Notes: a model not told the origin generated them from the letters alone. A stretch of DNA of 64,000 bases from an uncultured Lachnospiraceae bacterium (GCA_910585605.1 CAJUFL010000009.1:19355-83354), one strand, 5' to 3'; numbered from the stretch's first letter, positions 1-8,641 are shown. Program-made: numbers and translations.

Positions 1-273
1 ACCAAATTCTTCATGTACAAACTGTGCAATTTCATAAAGAGAATGCGTGCCATCCATAAGAGGCCAGATAAAATTTCCCATTTCTTCCAAATGAATCTGG
101 GATATTTTCGGCTTCCCCAGAAATTTCTGTGCAAGCCAGTTAAATACCCCATTATTCTTCACATAAATAGTAATATTTCCATCTTCATCCAAACCCCATT
201 TATGACGTTCATTACGAACCGGAATATAATCCAGATAATTCTCTACTTTCGATTTACTCTTCTCTTTTACCAT
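1..273 (-). CDS. PqqD-like protein, N-terminal part (runs off the left edge)
   Basis: The first 91 residues of a minus-strand protein are visible and the reading frame is open to base 1. It begins MVKEKSKSKVENYLDYIP and then shows W-G-L-D-E-D-G-N-I-T-I and a later G-T-H-S-L-Y-E-I-A-Q-F-V stretch, which fits the small winged-helix PqqD fold. In the PQQ and RiPP pathways such proteins present a peptide to a radical SAM enzyme, but stand-alone PqqD-like proteins also occur in Clostridia. The start overlaps the end of the transporter gene by about 20 bases, so the two are translationally coupled. The C-terminal part is missing, so function is inferred from fold only. Confidence 0.6.
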   Translation of the reverse strand, partial: MVKEKSKSKVENYLDYIPVRNERHKWGLDEDGNITIYVKNNGVFNWLAQKFLGKPKISQIHLEEMGNFIWPLMDGTHSLYEIAQFVHEEFG

Positions 274-2158
274 CCGCCATTCCTTTATTTCCAAGGGAAA
301 ATTTAACCACGCATAAAGCCATAATGATCATTAAGACAATACCGCCTATAATGCCGGTATTTATCAATTTTGATAAATCAATCTTGTCCGCAACCTTAAA
401 AACTGCCAAAACTGCAAGCAATATACCTACAAGACCCTCACCGGCAATCAGACCTGAACAAAACAAAATACCTGTATCTGCATCTTTGTTCTTCACTTCA
501 CTATGTGCTTTTTTGTCTGTAAACCAACGAATCAGACCACCAATCATAATGGTTGCACTAAGCTCTAATGGCAGATATAAACCAATTGCAACCGGCAGCA
601 CTGAAATGCCAAGAATTTCAATTACTATGGCAATAAATACTCCCATAAATACCAGTGCCCATGGAAGATTTCCTTCCATAACACCTTCCACGATCATCCT
701 CATTAAAGTTGCCTGTGGTGCTGACAATTCTGTAGTTCCAAATCCCCATGCCGAATCCAGTAAAATTAATACCCCGCCAATGGTAAAAGCCGAAATGACC
801 GCACCTATCAACTCACCTATCTGCTGTTTCATTGGTGTTGCACCAAGAATATAACCTGTTTTTAAATCCTGTGATGTATCTCCCGCCATGGCAGCAATAA
901 TACAAATAATAGAACCGATTGCAATCGCACCTGTCATGCCATGAATTCCTTTATCTCCTGTTGTTTTTAAACAAAGTGTTGCAAATAACAGTGTTGCTAT
1001 CGCCATACCTGAAACGGGATTATTACTGCTCCCTACAAGACCTACCATTCTGGAGGATACTGCCCCAAAGAAAAAACCAAACAAAACTATCAGCACTGCG
1101 CCCAGCAGAGTCACTGGTATCTGTGGGATAAGCCAGATTACCAGTATCATAACAAGTACTCCTGCTCCGATAAAGCGCATATCCAAATCCCGATCTGTCC
1201 GTAATAGCTTGTTTTCCCTTCCTCCTTTTATACCTTTAACAGCATCTATAAAAGTTGTTATAATCAACGGTAACGATTTGATCAGACTAATGATACCTCC
1301 TGCTGCAACCGCACCAGCACCAATGTAGCGGATATAGCTTCTCCATATCGCACTTGCACCTCCTGCTGCATACATATTGGCAATGGTATCAGTTCCCGGA
1401 TACAACAAGGTATCTCCACCAAATGTAATGATTGCAGGAATCAGCACAAACCATCCTATCAAACCTCCTGCAAACATATAGGAAGCTATCTTTACTCCGC
1501 AAATATAGCCAACGCCAATCAGTGCCGGATATACCTCCGCAGAAATCTCTGTCTTTAATGCCTTTATAGGCGCCACAATTACGCTTGGAATCACTTTTAA
1601 TCCATCGACGATAAATTTGAAAACTGCTGCTATTCCCATTCCTGCAAAGACAGTTGTCGCATTTGCTCCTCCTTCTTCACCTGCCAAAAGCACCTCTGCA
1701 CATGCAGTTCCCTCCGGATATGGCAGTACACCATGCTCTTTTACAATCAATGCATTACGAAGAGGCACCATAAACAAAACACCCAGAACACCACCGCAAA
1801 GAGCAATCAAAGCAATTGTCACAATACTTGGAGTATCTGATATTCCATCCTTTGCCCACAAAAACAATACAGGCATTGTAAAAATTGCTCCCGCCGCCAA
1901 AGACTCCCCAGCAGAACCTATTGTCTGTACCATATTGCTTTCCAAAATAGAATCCTTTTTCATAAGAACTCTGATAACACCCATGGATATAACAGCTGCC
2001 GGAATAGATGCCGACACTGTCATCCCCACCCTTAAGCCCAGATAGGCATTTGCTGCTCCAAAAATAACAGCCAGCAGGACACCCATAATAACAGATGTTA
2101 CAGTAAATTCCGGTGTTACTTTTCCAGCCGGAATATACGGTTTAAATTCCTCTTTCAT
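254..2158 (-). CDS. OPT-family oligopeptide (or metal-chelate) transporter
   Basis: This 634-residue integral membrane protein has about 14-16 hydrophobic segments and no soluble domain. The PYPEGTACAEVLLAGE stretch near residue 150 is a hallmark of the OPT family, which imports oligopeptides or metal-peptide chelates by proton symport. I chose the ATG at 2158 because GGAGGAG lies just upstream; the in-frame ATG seven codons earlier has no such site. The protein ends inside the start of the PqqD-like gene, suggesting an operon. The substrate cannot be told from sequence. Confidence 0.9.
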   Translation of the reverse strand: MKEEFKPYIPAGKVTPEFTVTSVIMGVLLAVIFGAANAYLGLRVGMTVSASIPAAVISMGVIRVLMKKDSILESNMVQTIGSAGESLAAGAIFTMPVLFLWAKDGISDTPSIVTIALIALCGGVLGVLFMVPLRNALIVKEHGVLPYPEGTACAEVLLAGEEGGANATTVFAGMGIAAVFKFIVDGLKVIPSVIVAPIKALKTEISAEVYPALIGVGYICGVKIASYMFAGGLIGWFVLIPAIITFGGDTLLYPGTDTIANMYAAGGASAIWRSYIRYIGAGAVAAGGIISLIKSLPLIITTFIDAVKGIKGGRENKLLRTDRDLDMRFIGAGVLVMILVIWLIPQIPVTLLGAVLIVLFGFFFGAVSSRMVGLVGSSNNPVSGMAIATLLFATLCLKTTGDKGIHGMTGAIAIGSIICIIAAMAGDTSQDLKTGYILGATPMKQQIGELIGAVISAFTIGGVLILLDSAWGFGTTELSAPQATLMRMIVEGVMEGNLPWALVFMGVFIAIVIEILGISVLPVAIGLYLPLELSATIMIGGLIRWFTDKKAHSEVKNKDADTGILFCSGLIAGEGLVGILLAVLAVFKVADKIDLSKLINTGIIGGIVLMIIMALCVVKFSLGNKGMADGKREE

Positions 2159-2701
2159 TTTTCTCCTCCGATTTTCCAATAATTTTAGTTCCTTTTGTTT
2201 TATATTGTAATTATGTTACTTAAACTTGAACCTAGTATATTATTATATATTATTTGAATAATTTTTACAATCAATTCCCTCTATATTTAGAGAAAAAGAA
2301 GAAAACTCCTACAATCAAACCTTCTTTTCCTGATATCACACTTTACTGGTCTGATAATACTACCACAGCATTTTTGCCATGTTCTTTCTCTTTACCCTGC
2401 ATTTCTTTATCTTTATGCTTCAGCCTTTTTCTTCTTGAATAATTTTTCCTTGTGCATAAAATTACCCCATCTATTTACCTTTATCCACAATTTTTAAAAT
2501 TTCCCAAAATATAAAGAATCCCAATTCTTTTTGATGTAAAATTAAATCACCACAAAATAATTCTACTAAACAAAAAGAAAGGAGATTCCTTATGCCTAAT
2601 CTTATTTCAAATACCTATATTTTAAAGTGGAATTTTTATTCTTAAATAGAATTTCTAAACAGCTTTCCAAACCGGACAAAAAATTTATCTCAAATCCCTT
2701 A
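2159..2701. other. Intergenic region, largely non-coding
   Basis: This 540-base AT-rich stretch lies upstream of the OPT transporter and downstream of the chemotaxis protein. It must hold the transporter promoter on the minus strand; several TATAAT-like stretches exist and none is decisive. The only coding candidate is a 17-codon plus-strand frame at 2592. A longer plus-strand frame at 2254-2442 is low-complexity and lacks a ribosome binding site. Confidence 0.5.
2592..2645 (+). CDS. Possible 17-residue peptide
   Basis: A frame MPNLISNTYILKWNFYS follows AAAGGAGATTCCTT, a very good ribosome binding site at ideal spacing. Nothing else supports it: no recognised family, and such short frames arise by chance in AT-rich DNA. 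It is listed because the initiation site is unusually good for an otherwise empty region. Confidence 0.2.
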   Translation: MPNLISNTYILKWNFYS

Positions 2702-3625
2702 TCAATCGTTGGTATACTCTTCTATAATAGGAGGAATCTGTGAAAGCATATTGTCAATATCCTCGAACATAGCGCTCTTCGTCGTCCCCATATTACTTGC
2801 ACGATTGATATGTCTTACGACTTCCTGATACTGCCTCTTCGTATTTTCAAAAAAATCATACAGAGTCTGAAGCGAGGCTTTGGAATCGTCAACTACCTGG
2901 GAAATTTCTGCCTGCACAGCCGTTGTTCCTTCTGCTGCTTGTGTAATACTGTCAAATGTTTCATAGGTATCCTCCACCTTGGAAAGGCTCTTCGCTAAAG
3001 CCTCATGAGAAGTACCTATGCTAGTATTAAGACGCTCTGTTCCCTGCTCCACATCCTCAATGCTGGAATCCACCTCTGCCACAAGATTTTTGATTTCATC
3101 CGACAGATTTTTTACTTCCTCAGCAACTACTGCAAATCCTTTTCCCTGCTCCCCTGCCCTGGCAGCTTCAATGGAAGCATTGAGCGAAAGGATATTGGTC
3201 TGATCTGCAATAGAAACGATTTTTCCCATACATCCTTTAATTTCTTTTAATGATTTCTGAAATTCCTCAAAAGTATTGTGCATTTCTTCAAAATGTGTTT
3301 CTACCATAAGAGAGCTTTGCTTAAGCTGTTCGATTTCCCCCTGTGCCTGAACCACAGATTGGGAAATATTATCCTTTACAGCAGCAAACTGCCCTGATAC
3401 CGTATTAATATTTGAAAACGTTTCCCCAAAGCCTCTCAACGTATCTTTAAAGTTTTCAGATTCATTAAGCACACTGCCAAAAGATTCACTCACCATGCTC
3501 AGTTCCGACAAAGAGGACACCTCGCTTTGCACAAGCTCATGATGATAGTCCTTAAGACTCCCTATTACATACAATACCGGATATAAGCTTTTAGATTTGT
3601 CCTGAGATTTTTTCTTTATTATCAT
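2702..3625 (-). CDS. Soluble methyl-accepting chemotaxis protein
   Basis: This is a 307-residue, almost entirely helical protein with no membrane segment or HAMP domain. The receptor hairpin tip with NILSLNASIEAARAGE, then GKGFAVVAEEVKNL, lies near the middle. That region contacts CheA and CheW, so the protein should control histidine kinase signalling from the cytoplasm. The start ATG at 3625 has GGAGG seven bases upstream. It lies 14 bases after the FIST gene, and the likely arrangement is that the FIST protein senses a small ligand and this protein signals. The short N-terminal region before the coiled coil resembles no known sensor domain. Confidence 0.85.
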   Translation of the reverse strand: MIIKKKSQDKSKSLYPVLYVIGSLKDYHHELVQSEVSSLSELSMVSESFGSVLNESENFKDTLRGFGETFSNINTVSGQFAAVKDNISQSVVQAQGEIEQLKQSSLMVETHFEEMHNTFEEFQKSLKEIKGCMGKIVSIADQTNILSLNASIEAARAGEQGKGFAVVAEEVKNLSDEIKNLVAEVDSSIEDVEQGTERLNTSIGTSHEALAKSLSKVEDTYETFDSITQAAEGTTAVQAEISQVVDDSKASLQTLYDFFENTKRQYQEVVRHINRASNMGTTKSAMFEDIDNMLSQIPPIIEEYTND

Positions 3626-3639
3626 ATCCATTCCTCCAT

Positions 3640-4695
3640 TTATTCGAACACAACGCAAGTCATAGACTGGTTGACAAATCGATTATTATAATGCTCTCCA
3701 TACCCTACCAGACCGGCATGATTTCCAAGTACTGCCATCTCATTCAGGTATTCCTGCATATAATGATTCTCTGTAAACAGTAAATACCGGAACAGACAAT
3801 TCACAGAAAATACAGCTGATATTTTAGGAAAATCCTTGCGGATCGTCTGAATCGTGTTTTTCACGATTGCCTTATAATCTCCTAATTCCAGCATAATGAG
3901 CACATCTGAATCATTTACCTGCCTAAAACAAGTTAACGAATTACCACTCACTTCTTTAATGGATATGATGCAAGTGTCATCTCCGTTAATTTTTCCAAAG
4001 GGATTTTTAAAAGTCTGCGTCAATATCTCCTTTTCCGTCACATGCAGGATATCCTGATAGACTTGTTTGGCAGGAACTCCATTCAACCTTCCAAGAATAT
4101 AATTTGCCTTGTCTGTGTTAGAAGCAATGAAACGATAATTTCCCATCTGCCTGTAGATATTTTCCTTGTAGGCTTTTACTCTTCCATGATTATTCTTAAC
4201 CAGCCCATACGCCACTGCATCAGAATAAATCTTTCCATTTGCCGAAACCTTTCCCCCATCACCGGTTCCACCAACCAGAGAAATATTTTTATGCTTAAGG
4301 ACACTATGTATGGTAGTCAGCACACACGCATCATTGCCGCAGCAAAAGTCAATACAGATTGTATCGTTGACCGAACCATTTATAGTGCGCACATCCCGTT
4401 CCAGCCGGTCAATGTATTTTACTGGCATGACAGATACCTCTTCCAGCACATTTGCGGTTGCAGTAACTCCATCATAAAATGCAACAACACCAACACCTTT
4501 TTCCACTACCTTTTTGTCGTAGCTCATTCCAATACACCCAATGCTGGGGATTTGGGGATAAATTTCTTCCAGCTTCTTTACATGCATTTCAAACTGGTCA
4601 TTGTTAGATAATAGCATAATAAATTGGGGGTTATGCAACCCCTTGACTGCTTCTTGCAGATTTCCACTCTGACTCATTCCGAAAAACTGTTTCAA
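3640..4695 (-). CDS. FIST N/C-domain sensory protein
   Basis: This 351-residue soluble protein fits the FIST architecture: an N-terminal domain (roughly residues 20-220, with GIGMSYD-like and LVGGTGDGG motifs) and a FIST_C domain (about 220-345, with GDDTCIISI and ending at the GLVGYGEHYNNRFVNQSMTC region). FIST domains are proposed to bind small ligands such as amino acids and often sit beside signalling modules. The start appears to be TTG at 4695 with AGAGG upstream; an ATG seven codons in is an alternative. It precedes the chemotaxis gene in one transcription unit, so it probably provides that protein's input. Confidence 0.8.
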   Translation of the reverse strand: MKQFFGMSQSGNLQEAVKGLHNPQFIMLLSNNDQFEMHVKKLEEIYPQIPSIGCIGMSYDKKVVEKGVGVVAFYDGVTATANVLEEVSVMPVKYIDRLERDVRTINGSVNDTICIDFCCGNDACVLTTIHSVLKHKNISLVGGTGDGGKVSANGKIYSDAVAYGLVKNNHGRVKAYKENIYRQMGNYRFIASNTDKANYILGRLNGVPAKQVYQDILHVTEKEILTQTFKNPFGKINGDDTCIISIKEVSGNSLTCFRQVNDSDVLIMLELGDYKAIVKNTIQTIRKDFPKISAVFSVNCLFRYLLFTENHYMQEYLNEMAVLGNHAGLVGYGEHYNNRFVNQSMTCVVFE

Positions 4696-4922
4696 TGTCT
4701 TATCCTCTCTTCCTTTTAATTAAATGAATTGTTTTTCCTTTACAAGACTATTTTACTTCTTGTTTATATGTAAAATTATACCATATACCGCATATATGTA
4801 CAACAGACATATGATAGAACCAGCAGCGAAGAACAATTTTCATCCTATCAATATATTATTCATATTTCAGCATATTTTTTCCTTAATCCTGAAATACTAA
4901 TAAAAAACTTTGGAGGTTATTT

Positions 4923-5078
4923 ATGAAAATTACTGATAAAAAGAAACCTGTCAATACAATTCCACAAGGCGTCTGGGAAGGAAGCAATCCTTCTAAGAAT
5001 AAAAAGAAAACGGAATCCCTGTCAGCAGCTACTGACTTACAGGGAAACGGCTACCCCGCCAATAAGCAGGATAAATAA
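4923..5078 (+). CDS. 51-residue lysine-rich small protein
   Basis: The frame starts MKITDKKKPVNTIPQGVWEG and ends NGYPANKQDK, with TTTGGAGG seven bases before the ATG. It is hydrophilic, with no membrane segment, cysteine pair or recognised domain. The strong ribosome binding site, clean start and stop and non-random composition support a real gene. It is flanked by non-coding DNA on both sides and transcribed divergently from the FIST gene. Function unknown. Confidence 0.55.
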   Translation: MKITDKKKPVNTIPQGVWEGSNPSKNKKKTESLSAATDLQGNGYPANKQDK

Positions 5079-5141
5079 CGCCCTTACTACAATCCGAATT
5101 CATTTTGATACAATGAATTCATCTCAAAATCACAGTTGCTA

Positions 5142-5195
5142 TTGTTTTCATATGGAATTTGTCGTATAATAGTAGCTACTATATACTATTATACG
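5142..5195 (+). promoter_or_regulatory. Sigma-A promoter with an overlapping inverted repeat
   Basis: TTGTTT (5142-5147) and TATAAT (5165-5170) are separated by 17 bases and lie about 40 bases before the secreted protein gene. A perfect 10-base inverted repeat CGTATAATAG / CTATTATACG (5163-5172 and 5186-5195) covers the -10 box and start point, which suggests an operator or a 5' hairpin. Confidence 0.6.
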
Positions 5196-5208
5196 AGGAG
5201 GACATATT

Positions 5209-5949
5209 ATGAAAAAGAAGCTATGTAGTCTGATAATTGTAATGATTTTACTTGCTTTTCTGCCGCTACAAACATTTGCAGAGGATACAGAGTATACCTG
5301 TACTCACACTTGGAGTGCATGGGAAACATTTATGGAACCTACCTGTGGGGAATCCGGAAAACAGGAGCGATATTGTTTAAATTGCTATGAACGTGAATAT
5401 GCTGATATACCTGCCACAGGTCAGCATCAATGGGATGACTGGTATACGATAAAATCTGCAACCATTTCAAAAACCGGTTTAAAAGAACATGAATGTCTTA
5501 TATGTGACGAAACCCAGACAAATATAATTCCAAAATTAAAGCCATTTATTAAACTTTCCAAAAAAACTATAAAAATACAGGTAGCAAAAACTTACACCTT
5601 GAAAATAAAATACGCAAAAGGCGATTCCATAAAAAAATGTAAATCAAGTAATCAAAAAGTGGCTATAGTATCAAAAAGCGGTAAAATCAAAGCTCAAAGT
5701 ACAGGTAATGCGAAAATAACAATTATACTAAAGTCCGGCAAAAGAGCAACATGCAAAGTAACCGCAACGGCAAAAAAGAAGAGGGCTTCTACCAATAAAA
5801 CTACCTCAAAAGGAACTGTATACTGGACACCAAACGGCTCTGTATATCACGGTACAAAAAACTGTCCAACATTAAGCCGTTCCCGTACAATTTACAGCGG
5901 TTCAATCTCTAATTGTCCCAAGCCAAGACCTTGCAAAGTCTGCTACTAA
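5209..5949 (+). CDS. Secreted protein with Cys-pair repeats and bacterial Ig-like domain
   Basis: The 246-residue product has a Sec signal peptide (basic start, hydrophobic core, likely cut after TFA near residue 24). Two similar units follow, each with His/Trp-rich sequence and a C-x2-C pair (CLNC and CLIC). A Lys-rich Big_2-like immunoglobulin fold spans about 115-190. The last 45 residues (VYHGTKNCPTL and later PCKVCY) match a small Cys-rich module found at the C terminus of many Firmicutes secreted proteins. It probably acts outside the cell or at the wall; no catalytic domain is seen. GAGGAGG precedes the ATG. Confidence 0.7.
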   Translation: MKKKLCSLIIVMILLAFLPLQTFAEDTEYTCTHTWSAWETFMEPTCGESGKQERYCLNCYEREYADIPATGQHQWDDWYTIKSATISKTGLKEHECLICDETQTNIIPKLKPFIKLSKKTIKIQVAKTYTLKIKYAKGDSIKKCKSSNQKVAIVSKSGKIKAQSTGNAKITIILKSGKRATCKVTATAKKKRASTNKTTSKGTVYWTPNGSVYHGTKNCPTLSRSRTIYSGSISNCPKPRPCKVCY

Positions 5950-6172
5950 ATTAACATCAAAAATTTAATAATACACAGAATACACATATAATACATAAAT
6001 ATTCATATGGATCTGGCAGTAATTAACACTACTATATTACACCATAAAACTTCGCTTTACCGGATTCTGCATCAACTCCCTAAATCCCTCATTCATGAGA
6101 GACTTGGCTGCTTTGCTGCACCGAATGTGGTCACTCAGTGACATTACCTTCTCACACGAGTATGCATAATTG

Positions 6173-6220
6173 TTTTTTATATCATAGGAAATACGAAGCA
6201 GTTTCCTATGATATAAAAAA
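6173..6220. terminator. Perfect 19-bp stem hairpin, bidirectional terminator-like
   Basis: The arms (6173-6191 and 6202-6220) are exactly complementary over 19 bases with a 10-base loop, and begin and end with runs of six T or A. In either direction this gives a hairpin followed by U residues. It lies between two convergent transcription units. Confidence 0.6.
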
Positions 6221-6258
6221 GCCTCAAACCCTGATAATTCCAAGATTTGAGACTTTTC
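6215..6258 (-). terminator. Original tRNA-Leu terminator, now displaced by the ICE
   Basis: The segment AAAGTCTCAAATCTTGG...GGGTTTGAGGCTTTTTT on the minus strand forms a hairpin followed by T residues. It is about 80 percent identical to the hairpin now downstream of the intact tRNA (46651-46687), and it directly follows the short tRNA 3' copy. I infer that it was the chromosomal terminator of tRNA-Leu before the element inserted. Confidence 0.6.
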
Positions 6259-6261
6259 TTA

Positions 6262-6289
6262 GTCCTGCGGGAGATGGGACTTGAACCCA
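6262..6289 (-). repeat. ICE attachment site, integrase side (28-bp direct repeat)
   Basis: The 28 bases GTCCTGCGGGAGATGGGACTTGAACCCA are, apart from the first few, the 3' end of tRNA-Leu (T arm and acceptor strand). They recur exactly at 46696-46723 inside the intact tRNA gene. The tRNA-like sequence stops abruptly after base 6289, so this copy is not a gene. The integrase gene starts about 100 bases further in. Together these define one end of the element. Confidence 0.9.
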
Positions 6290-6350
6290 ATTAATCAATT
6301 CCTGAAAATCCAGTAAAATCAATGGTTACACAGCAATAAAGTGTCTATTT

Positions 6351-6358
6351 TGTTGTCA
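6351..6358 (-). promoter_or_regulatory. Third candidate arm-type site, left end
   Basis: On the minus strand AATGACAACAAAA contains the same TGACAACA octamer found twice at the right end. It lies 62 bases inside the left att repeat, between the repeat and the integrase stop. Confidence 0.3.
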
Positions 6359-6383
6359 TTTTTACATGTTCTTATATTACTTA

Positions 6384-7658
6384 TCAAACGTATCCCGACA
6401 TCTGTTTAATCCTGGCATCAGTTGTTTCATTTACAGGTATTATGTAATTATTTAATGTAGTAGAAACCTGTGCGTGTCCCATATACTCCGAGATAGTTGC
6501 AATGTCAATATCTGGACATTTACTAAGTGCACTTGCAAAGCTTTTCCGTATTATATGAGTATTAAATTCTTCCATCCCGCATTTCCTGCACAACTTATTT
6601 AAAGTTTTTGACAATACTGCTACCCTTGCCTTGCCTCTTTCACCGTCATACGCAAGATATTTAGATTGATATCCTTTTTCCCTACGGTATTTCAACAATA
6701 TGTCAAATAAATACTGTACAGTCTCTGACATAGGCACTTCCCTTATGCCTTTGGGCGTCTTTGTAGTTCCAACATCATAAATACATTTTGTAAGCTTATT
6801 TCCGTATTCATCCCTTGCATAATAACGTTTACAGGATTTATTTATATATACAATGTGTCTTTCCATATCAATATCATCAACAGTTAATGCTGCCAATTCT
6901 CCAATTCTTAAACCAAGGCTAAAATTAATTAACAGCATCAGAATATGTGCAAATTTTTCCGGATAGATATTCTCATTCAATACTTTATTCCGGAGAACCA
7001 TCTTGTTGTTGTCTGATACAGCGTATTCACGCTTTACATTATTATATATCTTTCCTTTCGGTAGCCTGCGTCTTATTCTTTCCCAGTCAATTACTGGTGG
7101 CTGCACCTCATCCAGCTCTTCGTCATATACAAAATTCATTACTGCTTTTATAATATGCCGAATCCTTTGATACTCTTTATTGGTTATACGGTCATATTCA
7201 TTTAATATACCGACTATGAAATCAGATATGTCTTTGCCCGAAATTTTCCTGATATCCTTTATGGCCAGCCTGCTTTTGGGAAAATATTTCATATAAGTTG
7301 CTTCATACCGATCTACCGTCTGCGGTTCAATCACTCCGTAAAATAGCTCATAATTTCTATAGCGATAGAAACAGTTTTCAAAAATATATTTTCGGTTTAT
7401 ATCTTCTAATTCCTTCTTTGTTTCTTCATCCGCTTCTAATATATCCGCTTTACAGTTCGCCTGGTATTCTGTTCTTCCATAGCAGGCTTTTCTTCTACCA
7501 TCTACATCAGCATAGACCTGCCACCGTCCATCATTCCTTAACGTTGCTTTCCGCCTTTTACTCATTTTTTTCTGTGCTCTGCCCTTTACAGTACTGTTAA
7601 GCATAGCATTTTTTAAATTTGTCTGCAAATTAAGAGAAGGATTATCCTTTTTCTTCAT
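6384..7658 (-). CDS. int: ICE tyrosine integrase
   Basis: This 424-residue protein is a full-length tyrosine recombinase. A DNA-binding N terminus (about 30-65, AP2-like arm-binding fold) is followed by a SAM-like core-binding domain (about 95-185) and the catalytic domain (about 215-415). The catalytic set is complete: Arg251 in LGLRIGEL, Lys300 in GTTKTPKG, His368 and Arg371 in THIIR, His395 in GHAQVS and the nucleophile Tyr405 in LNNY. It should excise and integrate the element at the tRNA-Leu att sites. GGGGAGGGGGAG precedes the ATG. The gene lies 95 bases inside the element end, the usual place. No separate excisionase gene was recognised. Confidence 0.95.
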   Translation of the reverse strand: MKKKDNPSLNLQTNLKNAMLNSTVKGRAQKKMSKRRKATLRNDGRWQVYADVDGRRKACYGRTEYQANCKADILEADEETKKELEDINRKYIFENCFYRYRNYELFYGVIEPQTVDRYEATYMKYFPKSRLAIKDIRKISGKDISDFIVGILNEYDRITNKEYQRIRHIIKAVMNFVYDEELDEVQPPVIDWERIRRRLPKGKIYNNVKREYAVSDNNKMVLRNKVLNENIYPEKFAHILMLLINFSLGLRIGELAALTVDDIDMERHIVYINKSCKRYYARDEYGNKLTKCIYDVGTTKTPKGIREVPMSETVQYLFDILLKYRREKGYQSKYLAYDGERGKARVAVLSKTLNKLCRKCGMEEFNTHIIRKSFASALSKCPDIDIATISEYMGHAQVSTTLNNYIIPVNETTDARIKQMSGYV

Positions 7659-7698
7659 TAAAAATCTCCCCCTCCCCTTTGTTTATGTAAATACAACG

Positions 7699-7737
7699 GA
7701 AACGTAAATATACATACATTTTATCTACTTACGTTTC
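7699..7737. promoter_or_regulatory. Inverted repeat upstream of the integrase, possible operator
   Basis: GAAACGTAA (7699-7707) and TTACGTTTC (7729-7737) are perfect 9-base inverted repeats, 21 bases apart, 40-80 bases upstream of the integrase start. The spacing suits a dimeric regulator on the same DNA face, so it may control integrase expression. Confidence 0.4.
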
Positions 7738-8140
7738 AGTTATACAAAATATATTCAATAGCCAGCATTTCTGCTCTCCCAGTTCTTGATCTCTCCCGAT
7801 GCCTTCGTGCCCGGGTGCCACACTGTTTCCTTTTCCCAATCTGGTAGACGGTGCGTCCGTCTGGCTCCAATGCTCAGGCAGGTGCGTTATTTTTGCTCAT
7901 ATCATGACAAAACCGCAGCTACATCATATTATTCAGTTATAAAGGTACATGCTTATTCACATAATACATATGTTTCATTATGCTTTCGGCAATATACATC
8001 TATTGCTGCTCCGCCCGCAGCTTCACTGTATATTATCTTATCAGGGAATTCTTGCGGAAGAATGCTCTGATAAAATAATACATCCGCAACACGCTTTAAT
8101 ATGTATAATACAACTTATTATATGTTTTGTCAAACTATAA

Positions 8141-8152
8141 ACATTTAAATGT
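8141..8152. promoter_or_regulatory. ACATTTAAATGT palindrome, candidate Xre operator
   Basis: A perfect 12-base palindrome lies 23 bases before the Xre regulator start, a common position for autoregulation by a Cro/CI-type repressor. Confidence 0.35.
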
Positions 8153-8175
8153 GGTAACTTAGAATTGGTGATTAT

Positions 8176-8538
8176 ATGCATAAAAGAATTCGTGATTTAA
8201 GAGAAGCTAATAACTATCGGCAAATTGATATAGCAGAAAAATTAAATATGTCTCAACAACAATATCAAAAATATGAAAGTGGTATTGTAACTCCTTCAAT
8301 CAATATTTTAGTATCAATTGCAGATTTGTATAATGTCTCTGTTGACTTTTTACTCGGCAGAACTAATTACAAAAAAGTTGTCCAATCTGAAATAATGAGT
8401 GCAAAAAACAGTAGACTAACCGAATACTACAATAGACTCTCACTAGAAGATCAGGATTTTATCATGGGTAAAATGGTAGAATTACATCGAGAACACGAAA
8501 TTAAAAAAAAGAAAAACAGCAAAAGAAATATTGGATAA
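8176..8538 (+). CDS. Xre-family (Cro/CI-type) ICE regulator
   Basis: The 120-residue protein has a classic N-terminal HTH_3 domain (about 3-60: RIRDLREANNYRQIDIAEKL, then MSQQQYQKYESG and the VSVDFLLGRT end). A helical tail after residue 70 probably dimerises. Its position, divergent from the integrase near the element end, is that of the master repressor of many ICEs. The start codon has only a weak GGTGAT site. It is one of few ICE genes on the plus strand. Confidence 0.85.
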   Translation: MHKRIRDLREANNYRQIDIAEKLNMSQQQYQKYESGIVTPSINILVSIADLYNVSVDFLLGRTNYKKVVQSEIMSAKNSRLTEYYNRLSLEDQDFIMGKMVELHREHEIKKKKNSKRNIG

Positions 8539-8641
8539 TTATATGTATATCCTTCAGTGTTGGGGGATATATATTTTAGCCATTAATACTAATATCAACA
8601 GATTAAATATAAAACATTTACATGAATAAGGAGAATATAAA

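Larger units (their letters stand above)
5950..6262. other. Chromosomal segment between the secreted protein and the att site
   Basis: About 310 bases hold no convincing gene. A minus-strand frame at 6037-6243 begins inside a terminator hairpin with no ribosome binding site. The segment contains two consecutive hairpins (6173-6220 and 6215-6258) that would end transcription from the original tRNA-Leu side and from the secreted protein gene. Confidence 0.5.
7659..8175. other. Control region between the integrase and the Xre regulator
   Basis: About 517 bases separate the two divergent genes. There is an inverted repeat close to the integrase, a GC-richer stretch at about 7770-7900 with a small hairpin, and a 12-base palindrome just before the regulator. 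Frames of 60-94 codons occur on the plus strand but lack ribosome binding sites. This is the natural site for control of excision and the place where an excisionase would be expected; I cannot identify one. Confidence 0.5.

Noticed and set aside
13..306. Plus-strand frame of 97 codons at the left edge
   Set aside because: It mirrors the PqqD-like gene and the transporter end on the minus strand and has no ribosome binding site.
2254..2442. Plus-strand frame of 62 codons
   Set aside because: Low-complexity, rich in Phe/Leu/Lys, no ribosome binding site, in an AT-rich gap.
6037..6243. Minus-strand frame of 68 codons next to the att site
   Set aside because: Its start lies inside the terminator hairpin, it spans the perfect 19-base stem and lacks a ribosome binding site.
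6262..6289. Second tRNA-Leu gene
   Set aside because: Only the last 24 or so bases of the tRNA are present; the rest of the cloverleaf is missing.
7786..8070. Plus-strand frame of 94 codons between integrase and repressor
   Set aside because: No ribosome binding site and no recognisable protein features.
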